Of a stretch of DNA of 64,000 nucleotides, positions 34,646 to 44,902 are shown piece after piece. The stretch comes from Deinococcus humi (GTDB lineage Bacteria > Deinococcota > Deinococci > Deinococcales > Deinococcaceae): assembly GCF_014201875.1 (NCBI RefSeq), contig NZ_JACHFL010000001.1:310001-374000 (forward strand), read 5' to 3'. The notes under the pieces are model-generated. The model searched no databases, was not told the DNA's origin, and worked only from the letters and a program-made list of their open reading frames with translations. The first letter of the stretch is position 1. Every line of letters begins with the position of its first letter. A program made the position numbers and the translations under genes.

Positions 34646-35601
34646 CCACTGACCAGGGACTCACTCAGGGTCCACAGCCGCGCGGCACTCCCGGAATCGC
34701 GGGTATAGGGTTTGTGACCGAACATAGGGTCCGGGTTCTGGGGGTCCAGCGGCGTACTCTCCTGAAGGTCCTCAAGGAACAGCCCGCCCACCCCTTGCAG
34801 TTGCGGCGAGGTGGCAGCCCAGACCGTGGTAGACGCCCCCTCCTCCGTGGTCTTGAACACCGGGTTCAACTCGCCCGCCTCGTTCTGCCAGCCCATCGCG
34901 CGTTGTTCTTCTAGCGGTACAAACTTCTGCAATCCGGTCATGATGCCGCCGGGATGAACGGCGTTGGCCGTGACGCCCCGTGCCCCGTACTGCTGCGTCA
35001 GGCCTACGGCGAACAGGGCATTGGCGGTCTTGCTCTGACCGTAGGCCTCCCAGCGGTCATAGGGCCGGCTTTCAAATTGAATGTCGTCCCAGACGATGTC
35101 GCTGCGGCGGTGGCCGCTGCTGGTCAGGGCCACCACGCGGGCCGGCGCGGCGGCCAGCAGCGCGGGCATCAGCAGGTCGGTCAGCAGAAAATGGCCCAGG
35201 TGATTGGTGCCGAATTGCAACTCGAAGCCCTCGGGCGTCCGGCCCTTTGGGGTGGCCATGATGCCCGCGTTGTTGATCAGGATGTGGATCGCGGGCGCTG
35301 CCGCCAGAATCCGCCCTGCGCCCTCACGCACCTGGGCCAGTGAGCCAAGGTCCAGCTCGATCACCTGAACCTTATGGTTGCCAGTGGAGCTGCTCAGTTC
35401 AGCGGCTACTTTCTCCCCCTTGGCGGGATCACGCACGGCCAGGATCATAGACGCCCCTGCCCATAGCAGGGCACGGGCCGTCTCGACGCCAATGCCCGAA
35501 GAAGCCCCGGTGATAACAGCGGTCTTACCCCCCAGGTCAATCCCTTGAATGACTTCGAGGGCGGTGGCGCGCGGCGCAAGCGGACTGGCGATCGTGGTCA
35601 T
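34636..35601 (-). CDS. Short-chain dehydrogenase/reductase (retinol dehydrogenase-like)
   Basis: 321-aa NAD(P)-dependent oxidoreductase with a Rossmann fold: cofactor motif VITGASSGIGVETA, NNAG motif in ILINNAGIMA, catalytic Ser in ALTSSGHRR, and Tyr/Lys in AYGQSKTANALF. The pattern KTAVITGAS...LGHFLLTDLLMPALL is that of the WWOX/retinol-dehydrogenase-like group. The substrate is unknown. TAAGCT seven bases before the ATG marks a leaderless mRNA. It overlaps the convergent tsaB gene by ten bases at their ends. Confidence 0.9.
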   Translation of the reverse strand: MTTIASPLAPRATALEVIQGIDLGGKTAVITGASSGIGVETARALLWAGASMILAVRDPAKGEKVAAELSSSTGNHKVQVIELDLGSLAQVREGAGRILAAAPAIHILINNAGIMATPKGRTPEGFELQFGTNHLGHFLLTDLLMPALLAAAPARVVALTSSGHRRSDIVWDDIQFESRPYDRWEAYGQSKTANALFAVGLTQQYGARGVTANAVHPGGIMTGLQKFVPLEEQRAMGWQNEAGELNPVFKTTEEGASTTVWAATSPQLQGVGGLFLEDLQESTPLDPQNPDPMFGHKPYTRDSGSAARLWTLSESLVSGYR

Positions 35602-35631
35602 GCGGCTGAGCTTACGCCTTGAAGTGCGCGC

Positions 35632-35674
35632 AAAAGCAAGCGGTCAGCCCCCGCGCTGGAGGGTGACCGCTTGC
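35632..35674 (-). terminator. Terminator of the CBS-domain gene
   Basis: Perfect 11-bp stem (35664-35674 with 35636-35646) followed on the minus strand by TTTTG. It lies between the CBS gene stop and the SDR promoter. Confidence 0.75.
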
Positions 35675-35689
35675 CTTGACGCATCGAGC

Positions 35690-36106
35690 TCAGCTCGTCG
35701 GCTGGCTGATGCCTTGTAGGGCCGTCTCGTCTGCACCAGTCCGCGCCCGCACGGCCAGATCGCCCAGGCTGACGATGCCCACCACCTGGCTGCCCTGGGT
35801 AACGGGCAGGCGGCGCAACTGACGGTGGGACATCTCGCGCGCCGCTTCCTCCACCTGCGTGTCGGCGGTCATGGTGAACACGTCGCCGGTGGCATAGTCG
35901 CTGGCAGGGGTGCCGAAATCGTGCCCGTAGGCTACGGCGCGCACCACGATGTCGCGGTCCGTGAGGATCCCGGTCAAGGTGTCACCGTCCATGACCAGCA
36001 CATTGCCGATGCCCTGTTCCTTCATGAGCGTGGCGACTTCCTTGAGGGTGGCGCGAGGGTCCACCACGGTCAGGTCCGGAGTCATGATGTCTTTCAAGGT
36101 GGCCAT
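35690..36106 (-). CDS. CBS-domain pair protein
   Basis: 138 aa made only of two CBS motifs: LKDIMTPDLTVVDPRATLKEVATLM ... GILTDRDIVVRAVA and a second with VEEAAREMSHRQLRRLPVTQG ... VVGIVSLGDLAVRA. Stand-alone CBS pairs bind adenine nucleotides and act as energy or ligand sensors, or as stress proteins. AGGTG precedes the ATG. The gene is single, with its own terminator, so no partner is suggested by position. Confidence 0.92.
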   Translation of the reverse strand: MATLKDIMTPDLTVVDPRATLKEVATLMKEQGIGNVLVMDGDTLTGILTDRDIVVRAVAYGHDFGTPASDYATGDVFTMTADTQVEEAAREMSHRQLRRLPVTQGSQVVGIVSLGDLAVRARTGADETALQGISQPTS

Positions 36107-36212
36107 GCGATCACCTTAACCCGCAAGCGTAGGGGGGCAGTGGGGAGGCGCTAAAGAAACGAGAAAGGGAGAGGCGCAGTTGTCCTCTCCCCCACCTTTA
36201 CGGCAGTTCCGT

Positions 36213-38879
36213 TTAGCGCATCAGCCAGTCAAAGGCCGTCTTGACCAGCGTGTTGCGGCTGCTGGCGGTCAGCCCTTCCAGACCGAAACCTATGTTGACG
36301 GTGCGGTAGCGGCCCGCGTCATTGGCGACGATGGCCCCGGCATTCTCACCGGCGCTCTGGGCGCTGACCCGTCCGCCGCGCGTGGGCTGGCTGGCCTGCT
36401 GGCCGCTGTTGCCGAAGATCTGGCCCAGCGCGGTGCCAATGATCTTGCCGGCAAGTTCCTCAACCAGCCCGCGCGGATCCTGCTGCTTCTGGGATGCGCG
36501 GCCCCGGTTGGGATCAGCCTTGATGCTCTGGGCATTGATGGTTCCGGCGTTGGCGTTGGCAGTGCCCCACGAGGCGACGGTGGCACTGCCACCCAGGTCG
36601 GCGATCACGTCGGGGTAAACCTGATTCTGGGCGCTGCCGGCCGCGTTCAGGGTATAGGCGGTATTGCCGAATGCTCCACTGGTCACGAGCTTGGGGGTGC
36701 CGCTACTGTCGGCCACCAGACGGGATTTGAGGATGGTGCGGTAGAAGTCGCCCTCGCCAATGTCGTAACCGATGTCCTGACCGGTCACCAGGAGCCGACC
36801 ACCCCCGGCCAGGTACTGGCGCAGGGTGTTCTGGTCAGCGGGGGTAATGGTGTTCTGGTACTGCTCACCGCTGGCCCAGACCACAATATCTGCCTTCTGC
36901 ATCTCGCTCAGGGGCACCGCACCCTGTGACTGCACGTTCCAGACAAAGGCTCCGCCGCTGAGGGCATTGGACTTGAGAGCGTCACGCAGCGCGTTCGTCA
37001 CGTCCGCCCCCTGGCCCATGTCGTCATCGACCAGCAGCACGCGGGGCTTGTCTGCGCTGGGGGCTGGCGTGGGCTTGGGTGCCGGAGTGGGTGCGGGCGC
37101 CGGGTTCGAGGCGCCGGGGACCGGCTTGATAAAGCAGCCCTTGAACTTGCCGGGAGCGGGATCACGGCCCCACTCGGCCACCGTGCAGTTGAAGCCGTCG
37201 GTGCCGGTGCCGGTCAGGTACTGGCCCTCGGTCCCGAATGCAGCCAGGCGCTGTCCGCTGAAGTTGCACTTCTGGCCTTCCAGTGCGCACAGCTCATAGC
37301 CCGCCGGGCCGGTAGGCGTCTTGTTGGTGGGAGGAGGGGTTGGAGTGGGAGCAGGCGTCGGTTTGGGCGTGGAGACTGGGGGAGGAGTGGGCGTCGGCGT
37401 AGGAGCAGGAGTCGGCTTGGGTGCGGGCGTCGGGGTAGGGGTGGGCGCAGGAGTTGGAGTAGGGGTGGGTGTTGGTGTCGGAGTTGGGGTGGGCGCTGGC
37501 GCGGGAGCGGGCGTCGGCTTGGGGGCCGGGGCAGGAGCGCTCACATTGACACCCAGCTTGCCCAACGCTCCAGGCAGGCTGATCAGGCCGAAGCCGACGT
37601 TGTTGTTCTTGGACCCGGCATTGCTGGCGCTGGTGTACAGCGCGTTCTTGATGGCGTCCACAGTGCTGCCCGGCTTGGCCGAGAGCATCACGGCCACCGC
37701 GCCCGCCGTGATGGGGCTGGCCTGCGAGCTGCCGCTCTTGGCCCCGTACTTGTCCCCAGGAATGGAGCTGGTGATGTCCACCCCCGGCGCGGCGATGTCG
37801 GGTTTGACGAAGACCCCGTTGATCCTGCCGGTCCAGGCCACCGGCCCACGGCTGCTGAAGGACGCCACGTTGCCGTTCTGGTCCACCGCGCCCACCCCAA
37901 TCGCGTCGGGCAGGTTGCCGGGGCTGCCGGTGCTGCTGGAGGCTGGACCGAAGTTGCCGATGGCGAACACCGGGACCACGTTCGCCTTGAGCATGTTCTC
38001 GAGCGGCACGATGAACTCGTCGTAGGTGCCGGGAATGCCCAGGCTCATGTTCACCACGTCCGCGCCGTCGTCGGTGTCGGCGTTGTTGTCAGGGTCCAGC
38101 ACGTACTGCATCCCGGCGATCACCTCGGCGAAGGTGCCTTCGTTGTTGGGCAGGACCAGCGCGCTGATGATCCTGGCACTGGGTGCCACCCCCACCGTAT
38201 CGCCTACCAGAAGACCCGCGGTGTGGGTCCCGTGGTCTGCACTGTCGTGCGGCTGGCTGTTGATGCGGTTGCCCTCAGCATCAAACTCGGCGAAAGCGGC
38301 GATCTTCCCTTTCAACTGTGGGTGGTTGGGATCAATGCCGCTGTCGAGGTGACCGATCTTGATGCCCTGGCCCTTGAACCCGGCGGCCCAGGCCTGGGGC
38401 GCGCCGATCTTGGCGAGGTGCCACGGCTCTCCGGCGGCGGCGGCCGATGCACTCAGGGCCACCGCCCTCTGCGGCTTGGGAATCTGCACCTTGAAGTTCT
38501 CGAACACGTCGGTCACAAAGGGCAACGCGGACAGGGCGCGGGCCTGCACCGGAGTCAGTGGCAGGAAGATGCTCTGATCGAGCCACAGTGAGGTGGCCTG
38601 ACCGCTTTTGATCGCGCTGGCCAGAAAGCCCGCCGCCGAACCGAGCTGGTTGAGGCGCCCGTTGAGTTGCGAACGCAGGTTCTTGAGCTGGGCACGACCA
38701 CGCGCGTCATTGCCGAACTGAAAGCGCACGATCACACCCACCTTGGTCTGGTCGCCACGCTTGGCCCGTTCCAGCAGGGTCGGCGACAGGCCTGCCGCGC
38801 CCGCCGAGGAGAGGGACGCGCCGCCCAGCAGCAGGGCCGCACCCAGCATCAGGCTCTTTTTCTTCAGAGGCATCTTCAT
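36213..38879 (-). CDS. Secreted subtilisin-like serine protease (S8) with Pro/Thr linker and extra C-terminal domains
   Basis: 888-aa secreted protease. Signal peptide ([25 protein letters not shown]), inhibitor-type propeptide, then S8 catalytic domain with Asp179 (HLDSGID), His216 (DHGTHTAG), oxyanion Asn in AIGNFG, and Ser385 (GSSQASP). A PTPTPTP linker (about 445-520) follows, then a four-Cys module of about 55 residues ([17 protein letters not shown] ... FNCTVAEWG ... GCFIK) resembling modules appended to secreted hydrolases. A second linker and a final region of about 280 residues follow, beginning [13 protein letters not shown], similar to glutamine-amidotransferase-like folds. TACGCT seven bases before ATG 38879 fixes the start. 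Expected extracellular. Confidence 0.92.
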   Translation of the reverse strand: MKMPLKKKSLMLGAALLLGGASLSSAGAAGLSPTLLERAKRGDQTKVGVIVRFQFGNDARGRAQLKNLRSQLNGRLNQLGSAAGFLASAIKSGQATSLWLDQSIFLPLTPVQARALSALPFVTDVFENFKVQIPKPQRAVALSASAAAAGEPWHLAKIGAPQAWAAGFKGQGIKIGHLDSGIDPNHPQLKGKIAAFAEFDAEGNRINSQPHDSADHGTHTAGLLVGDTVGVAPSARIISALVLPNNEGTFAEVIAGMQYVLDPDNNADTDDGADVVNMSLGIPGTYDEFIVPLENMLKANVVPVFAIGNFGPASSSTGSPGNLPDAIGVGAVDQNGNVASFSSRGPVAWTGRINGVFVKPDIAAPGVDITSSIPGDKYGAKSGSSQASPITAGAVAVMLSAKPGSTVDAIKNALYTSASNAGSKNNNVGFGLISLPGALGKLGVNVSAPAPAPKPTPAPAPAPTPTPTPTPTPTPTPAPTPTPTPAPKPTPAPTPTPTPPPVSTPKPTPAPTPTPPPTNKTPTGPAGYELCALEGQKCNFSGQRLAAFGTEGQYLTGTGTDGFNCTVAEWGRDPAPGKFKGCFIKPVPGASNPAPAPTPAPKPTPAPSADKPRVLLVDDDMGQGADVTNALRDALKSNALSGGAFVWNVQSQGAVPLSEMQKADIVVWASGEQYQNTITPADQNTLRQYLAGGGRLLVTGQDIGYDIGEGDFYRTILKSRLVADSSGTPKLVTSGAFGNTAYTLNAAGSAQNQVYPDVIADLGGSATVASWGTANANAGTINAQSIKADPNRGRASQKQQDPRGLVEELAGKIIGTALGQIFGNSGQQASQPTRGGRVSAQSAGENAGAIVANDAGRYRTVNIGFGLEGLTASSRNTLVKTAFDWLMR

Positions 38880-38988
38880 GGGAATCAGCGTATCCGTCCG
38901 CCCATGACGGCCCCTGAACAAGGCGTGAGGAATCCTTAAAGTGCCGTCAGGGCCGCGTCAGTCTGGTACAGAGACCCGCGAGGACGTC

Positions 38989-39030
38989 CGGGAGCGCCCT
39001 GTCCCGCCGTCCGGCGTTCCCGCGCTCCCG
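38989..39030. repeat. Inverted repeat between protease gene and exported-protein gene
   Basis: Perfect 9-bp arms (38989-38997 and 39022-39030) with TTTTT following on the plus strand. The neighbouring genes are on the minus strand, where it lacks a T run, so the direction of action is unclear. Confidence 0.4.
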
Positions 39031-39072
39031 TTTTTCCGACCTTGGCCCTTTGCTGAGACAGTGGTGGGGCTC

Positions 39073-39783
39073 TCAGCGGTCGTAACCGATGATGATCTCA
39101 CCCTCGGTCAAGCGGCGGTTGATCATGCTGGTGCGGCTGTAATTGAGGATAATCAGGCCGCTTTCCAGTTCCAGCAGATTTAGCGTCGCCCGGACTCCGT
39201 TCCCAGCAGTGGCGTCGCTGCCCAGCAGCTTCCACTGGAAACCGTTTCTGACGGGCAGCACCCGGTCGGGGGCGGTGCTGGGCACGACCAGGGTCGGCAG
39301 GGCGCTGTACCCCTCGGGACCACGCAGTTCACCTGTCCGCAGATTGATGCTCAGTCCATCGAGCACGTTGTTGAGACCAGGAGTGTTGCCGAACTGCACC
39401 CGGCTGGAATCCCGGGTCAGCGCCAGCCTCACGTTCTTGCTGGTGGACACCAGCACCTCCTGAAAGACCAGATAGCGCCGGTAATCCTCCTCGGAGATGC
39501 CCAACCGGGGATCGTACGGCGCGCGCACGCCCTTGCTGGCGCTGACGATCACCTGGTATAGCGCCTCGGGGCTGCCGCCCACCCGCTCCACGCGCATGCG
39601 CAGGTCCACCGTGGACAGGCTGGGGCGCTTTTCCATGACCGTTACAGTCTGGCCCTGAAGCGGTAACAGCGCCGAAAGCCGCGAAAGCCCCACCCCGGTG
39701 AGCGGCGGCGCGGCGTCAGTTTTAACCGCCGTCCCCAGGGACGCCAGCAGCAGGACAGATGGGAGTAAACGCGCCGCTTTCAT
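39073..39783 (-). CDS. Exported protein of unknown function
   Basis: 236 aa with an N-terminal signal peptide (KAARLLPSVLLLASLGTAV, cleavage likely after TDA) and a mature part rich in short beta strands, with no domain I recognise. The region ISEEDYRRYLVFQEVLVS and the C-terminal LIILNYSRTSMINRR are distinctive. A TATGCT box lies ten bases before ATG 39783; an earlier ATG overlaps that box and is rejected. It may follow its own promoter as a single gene. Location is probably periplasmic or cell surface; function is unknown. Confidence 0.65.
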   Translation of the reverse strand: MKAARLLPSVLLLASLGTAVKTDAAPPLTGVGLSRLSALLPLQGQTVTVMEKRPSLSTVDLRMRVERVGGSPEALYQVIVSASKGVRAPYDPRLGISEEDYRRYLVFQEVLVSTSKNVRLALTRDSSRVQFGNTPGLNNVLDGLSINLRTGELRGPEGYSALPTLVVPSTAPDRVLPVRNGFQWKLLGSDATAGNGVRATLNLLELESGLIILNYSRTSMINRRLTEGEIIIGYDR

Positions 39784-39891
39784 GCCAGGCTTGAGCATAG
39801 GGTGGGCGGGTGAGAACTCCTGTGTGGAACGCTCACCCGGGCATCAGCCAGGGCCGTCCCGGAACGACGCCAGCGCCCCGGCGTCCCCACC

Positions 39892-39931
39892 AAAAAAGGG
39901 TGAGGCGAGACCGCGGCCTCGCCTCACCCTT
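39892..39931 (-). terminator. fba terminator
   Basis: Perfect 14-bp stem (39918-39931 with 39896-39909), 8-base loop, followed on the minus strand by a six-T run (39892-39897). Strong Rho-independent terminator. Confidence 0.9.
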
Positions 39932-39943
39932 CAGCGCTCTGGC

Positions 39944-40861
39944 TTACGCCTTGCCGACGCTGCCCAGCACGCCCATCTTGTGCTCGATCACCTGTGACAT
40001 CACGTCTCTGGCACGGCCAAAAATCTTGCGCGGATCGAATTCTTTCGGTGTGGCTTGCAAGACCTCGCGGATCCCCACGGTGCTCGCCAGACGCAGATCG
40101 GTGTCCACATTGACCTTGGCGATGCCGAACTGCGTAGCGCGCTGCAGGTCCTCGTCGGCGATCCCTGCCGCGTCGCCGATCTCGCCGCCCGCCGCGCGGA
40201 AACGCTCGATGATGTCTTGGGGAACGCCACTGGAGCCGTGCGCCACTAGGGGAATTCCGGTCATGCCGGCGATCTTCTCGATGCGTGCGTGATCAATATA
40301 CGGGCGGCCCTTGCCCTTGAACGCGCCGTGGCTGGTGCCGATGGCAATCGCCAGAAAGTCGGTGCCGGTCTGCTCGATGAACTGCACCGCTTCCTCGGGA
40401 TCGGTCAGGAAAGCGTCCTTCTCGTCTACGACGATGTGTTCCTCAATGCCCCCCAGGCGGCCCAGCTCGGACTCCACGCTGATCCCCATGGCGTGGGCGG
40501 CCTCCACCACCCGGCGGGTTTCCTTGACGTTGCCTGCAAAGTCGTGGTGCGAGGCGTCGATCATCACGCTGGTAAAGCCCATGCGAATGGCATTCAGGGC
40601 AGATTCATAACTGCTGCCGTGATCGAGGTGCAGGGCCACCGGAACTGTTGCGCGGTGGGCCAGATCCTTGACGATGTTCGCCAGATCCTGTCCGCCGTAC
40701 TTGATGGCTCCCTCGCTCATCTGCACCATCACCGGACTGCGCAGTCGCTCGGCGGTGTGGATGATCGCCTGCGTGATCTCCATATTGTTGGTGTTGAACG
40801 AGCCGACGCCGTACTTACCAGCGCGGGCGGGAATCAGAATGTCGTTACCGGTGACGAGCAT
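39944..40861 (-). CDS. fba: Fructose-bisphosphate aldolase, class II
   Basis: 305 aa, zinc-dependent aldolase that interconverts fructose 1,6-bisphosphate with dihydroxyacetone phosphate and glyceraldehyde 3-phosphate. Motifs: FNTNNMEITQAI at the N-terminus, HLDHGSSYE with metal ligand, MIDASHHDFAGN, AIGTSHGAFKG (metal His) and VAHGSSGVP. An AAGGAGG ribosome-binding site precedes the ATG, unlike the leaderless genes nearby. A perfect 11-bp inverted repeat overlaps the presumed promoter and may be an operator controlling glycolytic/gluconeogenic expression. A strong terminator follows. Confidence 0.96.
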   Translation of the reverse strand: MLVTGNDILIPARAGKYGVGSFNTNNMEITQAIIHTAERLRSPVMVQMSEGAIKYGGQDLANIVKDLAHRATVPVALHLDHGSSYESALNAIRMGFTSVMIDASHHDFAGNVKETRRVVEAAHAMGISVESELGRLGGIEEHIVVDEKDAFLTDPEEAVQFIEQTGTDFLAIAIGTSHGAFKGKGRPYIDHARIEKIAGMTGIPLVAHGSSGVPQDIIERFRAAGGEIGDAAGIADEDLQRATQFGIAKVNVDTDLRLASTVGIREVLQATPKEFDPRKIFGRARDVMSQVIEHKMGVLGSVGKA

Positions 40862-40888
40862 GGTTGCCTCCTTATAAGCCCCTCTACT

Positions 40889-40920
40889 GTACCTGGCCTG
40901 CTGGAAAAGAGGCCAGGTAC
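40889..40920. promoter_or_regulatory. Palindromic operator candidate upstream of fba
   Basis: Perfect 11-bp inverted repeat GTACCTGGCCT (40889-40899 and 40910-40920) around a 10-base spacer. Its fba-proximal edge overlaps a minus-strand TACAGT -10 candidate (40886-40891). Position and symmetry suggest a regulator-binding site for fba; a terminator role is less likely because nothing upstream needs ending and there is no T run. Confidence 0.5.
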
Positions 40921-40989
40921 GTTTGGACACGCTCAGGGAATAGGGACACGCAGGCGCGGCCCGCCCGGCCCCGGCGTAGCATGAACTCC

Positions 40990-42200
<1,211 letters not shown>

Positions 42201-42201
<1 letters not shown>

Positions 42202-42491
42202 TGGGCGAGGCGACTGGAGGCGTGCTGGCCGAGGTACTGGGCGAGCGGCAACACCAGGACGCGAAGTGGGGCCAGCAGAACCACGCGCCCGAGGTCTGGC
42301 TGATGGTGCTGGCCGAGGAGGTGGGCGAGGCGAATCAGGCCGTGTTTGAAGCGCTGTTCCCCCGTTTCGACAAGCGCGCGGCGGAGCGCGGCCCGCGCGA
42401 TCTCGCGGAGTACCGTCAGGAACTCGTTCAGGTGGCGGCGGTGGCCGTGGCCGCCATCGAGAGTCTGGACCGTCAAGGGTCGCGGGGCTGA
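42201..42491 (+). CDS. MazG-like nucleotide pyrophosphohydrolase-family protein
   Basis: 96-aa all-helical protein. HQDAKWGQQ, LAEEVGEANQAVFEA (the EExxE metal-binding helix) and a second helix ELVQVAAVAVAAIESL form the MazG-like pattern; members hydrolyse non-canonical or stress nucleotides. The usual second acidic pair is reduced here, so activity is uncertain. It begins inside the aminotransferase stop codon and ends 15 bases before murI, so it is translationally coupled to the first and close to the second. Confidence 0.72.
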
Positions 42492-42506
42492 TCTATCATC
42501 GGCAGC

Positions 42507-43316
42507 ATGAGTCGCGCGGCCCCCATCGGAGTCTTTGACAGCGGCGTGGGTGGCCTGAGTGTGCTGGCCGAGCTGCGCCGCCTGCTGCCGCACGAGCAGT
42601 TCATCTACCTGGCCGACACCGCGCACCTTCCCTACGGCGCGCGGCCTGGCGAGGAGATCCGCGCCCTGACCGGGCAGGCGGTCCAAGAACTGCATTCGCG
42701 CGGGGTCAAGGCGGTGGTGGTGGCGTGCAACACCGCGTCCGCGTACAGCCTGGAACACCTGCGCGCCCGTTTCGACATCCCCATCATTGGGCTGGTGCCC
42801 GCGCTCAAGCCTGCCGTGGCCGCCACGAGGACGGGGGTGGTGGGCGTCCTCGCCACGCCCGGAACGCTGCGCGGTACGCTGCTTCAGGACGTGATCCGCA
42901 CCTTCGCCGATCCGGCGGGCGTGCGCGTTCTGACGGCCGTGAGCGCCGAACTCGTGCCGCTGGTGGAGGCTGGGCAGGCAGAGGGCGAACAGACCCAGGT
43001 CGTACTGCGCGAGACCCTGCGCCCTCTGGCCGAGGCGGGAGCAGATCAGCTGGTGTTGGGCTGCACGCACTACCCGTTTCTGGCGGGCAGCATCCGCGCC
43101 GGGTTCGGTCACACCTTCACCCTGCTGGACAGCGGCGCGGCGGTGGCGCGGCACACCCGCAACGTCCTTCAGAGGGCCGATCTGCTCAATGACCAGCAGG
43201 CACCGGGGACGGTGGCCTACTTCGTGACTGGGGAGGTGGAGGCCGCCCGCCCGGTGTTCGCCGCCCTTAGCCCAGACCGGGCCGAACCTGTGCACCTGGC
43301 GGCAGCCGGAGGTTAA
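42507..43316 (+). CDS. murI: Glutamate racemase
   Basis: 269 aa; supplies D-glutamate for peptidoglycan. The N-terminal IGVFDSGVGGLSVLAELRRLLP, the catalytic Cys74 in VVVACNTASA, and Cys186 in VLGCTHYPFL are all present. TATCAT (42494-42499) seven bases before the ATG supports a leaderless transcript of its own even though the gene follows the MazG-like gene closely. rph follows ten bases after the stop, and the rph -10 box overlaps the murI stop codon. Confidence 0.97.
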   Translation: MSRAAPIGVFDSGVGGLSVLAELRRLLPHEQFIYLADTAHLPYGARPGEEIRALTGQAVQELHSRGVKAVVVACNTASAYSLEHLRARFDIPIIGLVPALKPAVAATRTGVVGVLATPGTLRGTLLQDVIRTFADPAGVRVLTAVSAELVPLVEAGQAEGEQTQVVLRETLRPLAEAGADQLVLGCTHYPFLAGSIRAGFGHTFTLLDSGAAVARHTRNVLQRADLLNDQQAPGTVAYFVTGEVEAARPVFAALSPDRAEPVHLAAAGG

Positions 43317-43326
43317 GCTGCGGGTC

Positions 43327-44076
43327 ATGTCGTCTCTCCCTGGCCCCCACAAATTGCCCCTCCGCGAGGGACGTGACCTCCTCCAGCCACGGCCCCTGTC
43401 GGTGCGGCGCGGCGTCAACCCCTACGCGCCGGGCAGCGCGCACCTGCAACTGGGGCGCACAGAGATCCTGGCCACGGTGACGCTGGAGGACAAGCCTGCC
43501 CCGCACATGCGCGGCAAGAAGGAGGGTTGGCTGACCGCCGAGTACGCCATGCTGCCGCGCGCCACACATGACCGCACGCCCCGCGAGCGCGGCCTGCAAA
43601 ACGGGAGGCGGCACGAAATTCAGCGCCTGCTGGGCCGTGCCCTGCGCGCCAGCATGGACCTGCGCCCCTTCAAGAACCAGACCATCTACGTCGACTGTGA
43701 CGTGCTGGTGGCCGACGGCGGCACGCGGGTGGCGAGCATCCTGGCGGCGCACGCGGCGCTGCACGATTTCTGTGACCGGCTGGTGCGGGACGGCACCCTC
43801 AGCGAGTGGCCGCTATTACACGCGGTGGGAGCGATCAGCGTGGGCTATGTGGGCGCGGAGTTGCGTGTGGATCTCGATTACGCCGAGGACAGCACGGCGC
43901 GCGCGGACCTGAACGTGGTGGCCACCGACGCCGGGCTGATCGTGGAGGCCCAGGGCGGCGCGGAAGGCGGCCCGCTGAGCGTGGCAGAGTACGTGGCGCT
44001 GCTGGAGGCGGGCACGGCGGCGGTCCAGGGTGTGCTGCGCGAACTGGGGCGACAGTTGGCGGCGGCGCGAGTCTAG
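43327..44076 (+). CDS. rph: Ribonuclease PH
   Basis: 249-aa phosphorolytic 3'-5' exoribonuclease that trims tRNA 3' ends. Family features include RPLSVRRGVNPYAPGSAHLQLG, EYAMLPRATHDRTPRERG and RHEIQRLLGRALRASMDLR, plus CDVLVADGGTRVASI in the second half. TAAGCT (43314-43319) seven bases before ATG overlaps the murI stop, so rph may be transcribed alone as a leaderless mRNA as well as with murI. A hairpin follows the stop. Confidence 0.97.
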   Translation: MSSLPGPHKLPLREGRDLLQPRPLSVRRGVNPYAPGSAHLQLGRTEILATVTLEDKPAPHMRGKKEGWLTAEYAMLPRATHDRTPRERGLQNGRRHEIQRLLGRALRASMDLRPFKNQTIYVDCDVLVADGGTRVASILAAHAALHDFCDRLVRDGTLSEWPLLHAVGAISVGYVGAELRVDLDYAEDSTARADLNVVATDAGLIVEAQGGAEGGPLSVAEYVALLEAGTAAVQGVLRELGRQLAAARV

Positions 44077-44104
44077 ACAGGGCGGGGCAAGTCCCAGCCT
44101 GTCT
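44075..44104 (+). terminator. Hairpin after rph
   Basis: 7-bp stem (44075-44081 with 44098-44104), with further possible inner pairs, directly at the rph stop. The trailing sequence is only weakly T-rich. Confidence 0.5.
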
Positions 44105-44171
44105 TCATGGTGGCCCGGCCCATCGCTGGCCCCCTGCGCTAAACTTCAGAGCATTCCCAAGGAGGGTCACC

Positions 44172-44531
44172 ATGAGCGTAGCGAAATTCATCGGGCGGGC
44201 GTTGCTCGCCAGCGTCTTTATCAAGAACGGTCTGGACCATCTGCAGAATCCCGATCCCGTGGTGCGCGCCGCGCGTGGGGCCGAGATCCCGCAGCCTGAA
44301 CTGGCCGTTCAGATCAACTCCGGCGTGATGGTGGGCGCAGGCGCGCTGCTGGCACTGGGCCTGCTACCCCGGCTGGCGGGCACGGCGCTGGCCACCAGCC
44401 TGGTGCCTACCACTGTCATCGGTCATCCGTTCTGGGACAAGCAGGGCAAGGAGCGCGAGCAGCAGCAGACCCAGTTCCTGAAAAACCTGGCGCTGTTCGG
44501 CGCCTTGATGTACGTCAGCGGCCACGACTGA
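44172..44531 (+). CDS. DoxX-family membrane protein
   Basis: 119 aa with about three to four hydrophobic helices (FIGRALLASVFIKNGLDHL, VMVGAGALLALGLLPRLAG, ALATSLVPTTVIG, NLALFGALMYVSG) and the DoxX-type FIxNGLxHL start and GHPFWD loop. Family members are inner-membrane proteins; some are linked to redox stress, but no reaction can be assigned. An AAGGAGG Shine-Dalgarno seven bases before the ATG gives a clear start. Confidence 0.85.
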   Translation: MSVAKFIGRALLASVFIKNGLDHLQNPDPVVRAARGAEIPQPELAVQINSGVMVGAGALLALGLLPRLAGTALATSLVPTTVIGHPFWDKQGKEREQQQTQFLKNLALFGALMYVSGHD

Positions 44532-44609
44532 GCGTGGCGGGACAACGTCGCAAGCCTGGGTAAAGGCCTACCTTGCCACGCCGCCCCACAACCTCCCTAC
44601 ACTCGCGCT

Positions 44610-44837
44610 ATGACGAAAAACGATTCGGCCCCTGACCTACAGGGCGGTCTGCCTGACGACTTGGGCAATGACATGAGCGAGCGCAGCGGCTACTCAGACG
44701 AGTCCAGGACTGGCATGACCAACACGCCGGTGGGCCGGGAACGCCAACCGCCGGACGCGGTGCCGGACCGTCCGAAAGACACCGACGGCTCGGGTACGAC
44801 GTTTGACGCGGACACGGGAACGGGCCGGGAGGTGTAA
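44610..44837 (+). CDS. Small hydrophilic, probably disordered protein (75 aa)
   Basis: 75 aa, rich in Asp, Gly, Ser, Thr, Pro and Arg, with no hydrophobic segment (KNDSAPDLQGGLPDDLG, DGSGTTFDADTGTGREV). I do not recognise it. TACACT (44598-44603) six bases before ATG gives a leaderless signature, which argues that it is a real gene. The composition resembles the hydrophilin/stress-protein type, an inference only. Confidence 0.65.
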   Translation: MTKNDSAPDLQGGLPDDLGNDMSERSGYSDESRTGMTNTPVGRERQPPDAVPDRPKDTDGSGTTFDADTGTGREV

Positions 44838-44902
44838 CCTCACTGGAGCGAGGCGCGGAGGCACTTTTGGCCTCCGCGCTTCCCTTTACACTGCCCCCTG
44901 CC

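Noticed and set aside
37321..37560. Tandem short repeats that look like a microsatellite or CRISPR-like array
   Set aside because: They encode the Pro-Thr linker of the secreted protease in frame. The unit is two codons with synonymous variation, and there are no spacers.
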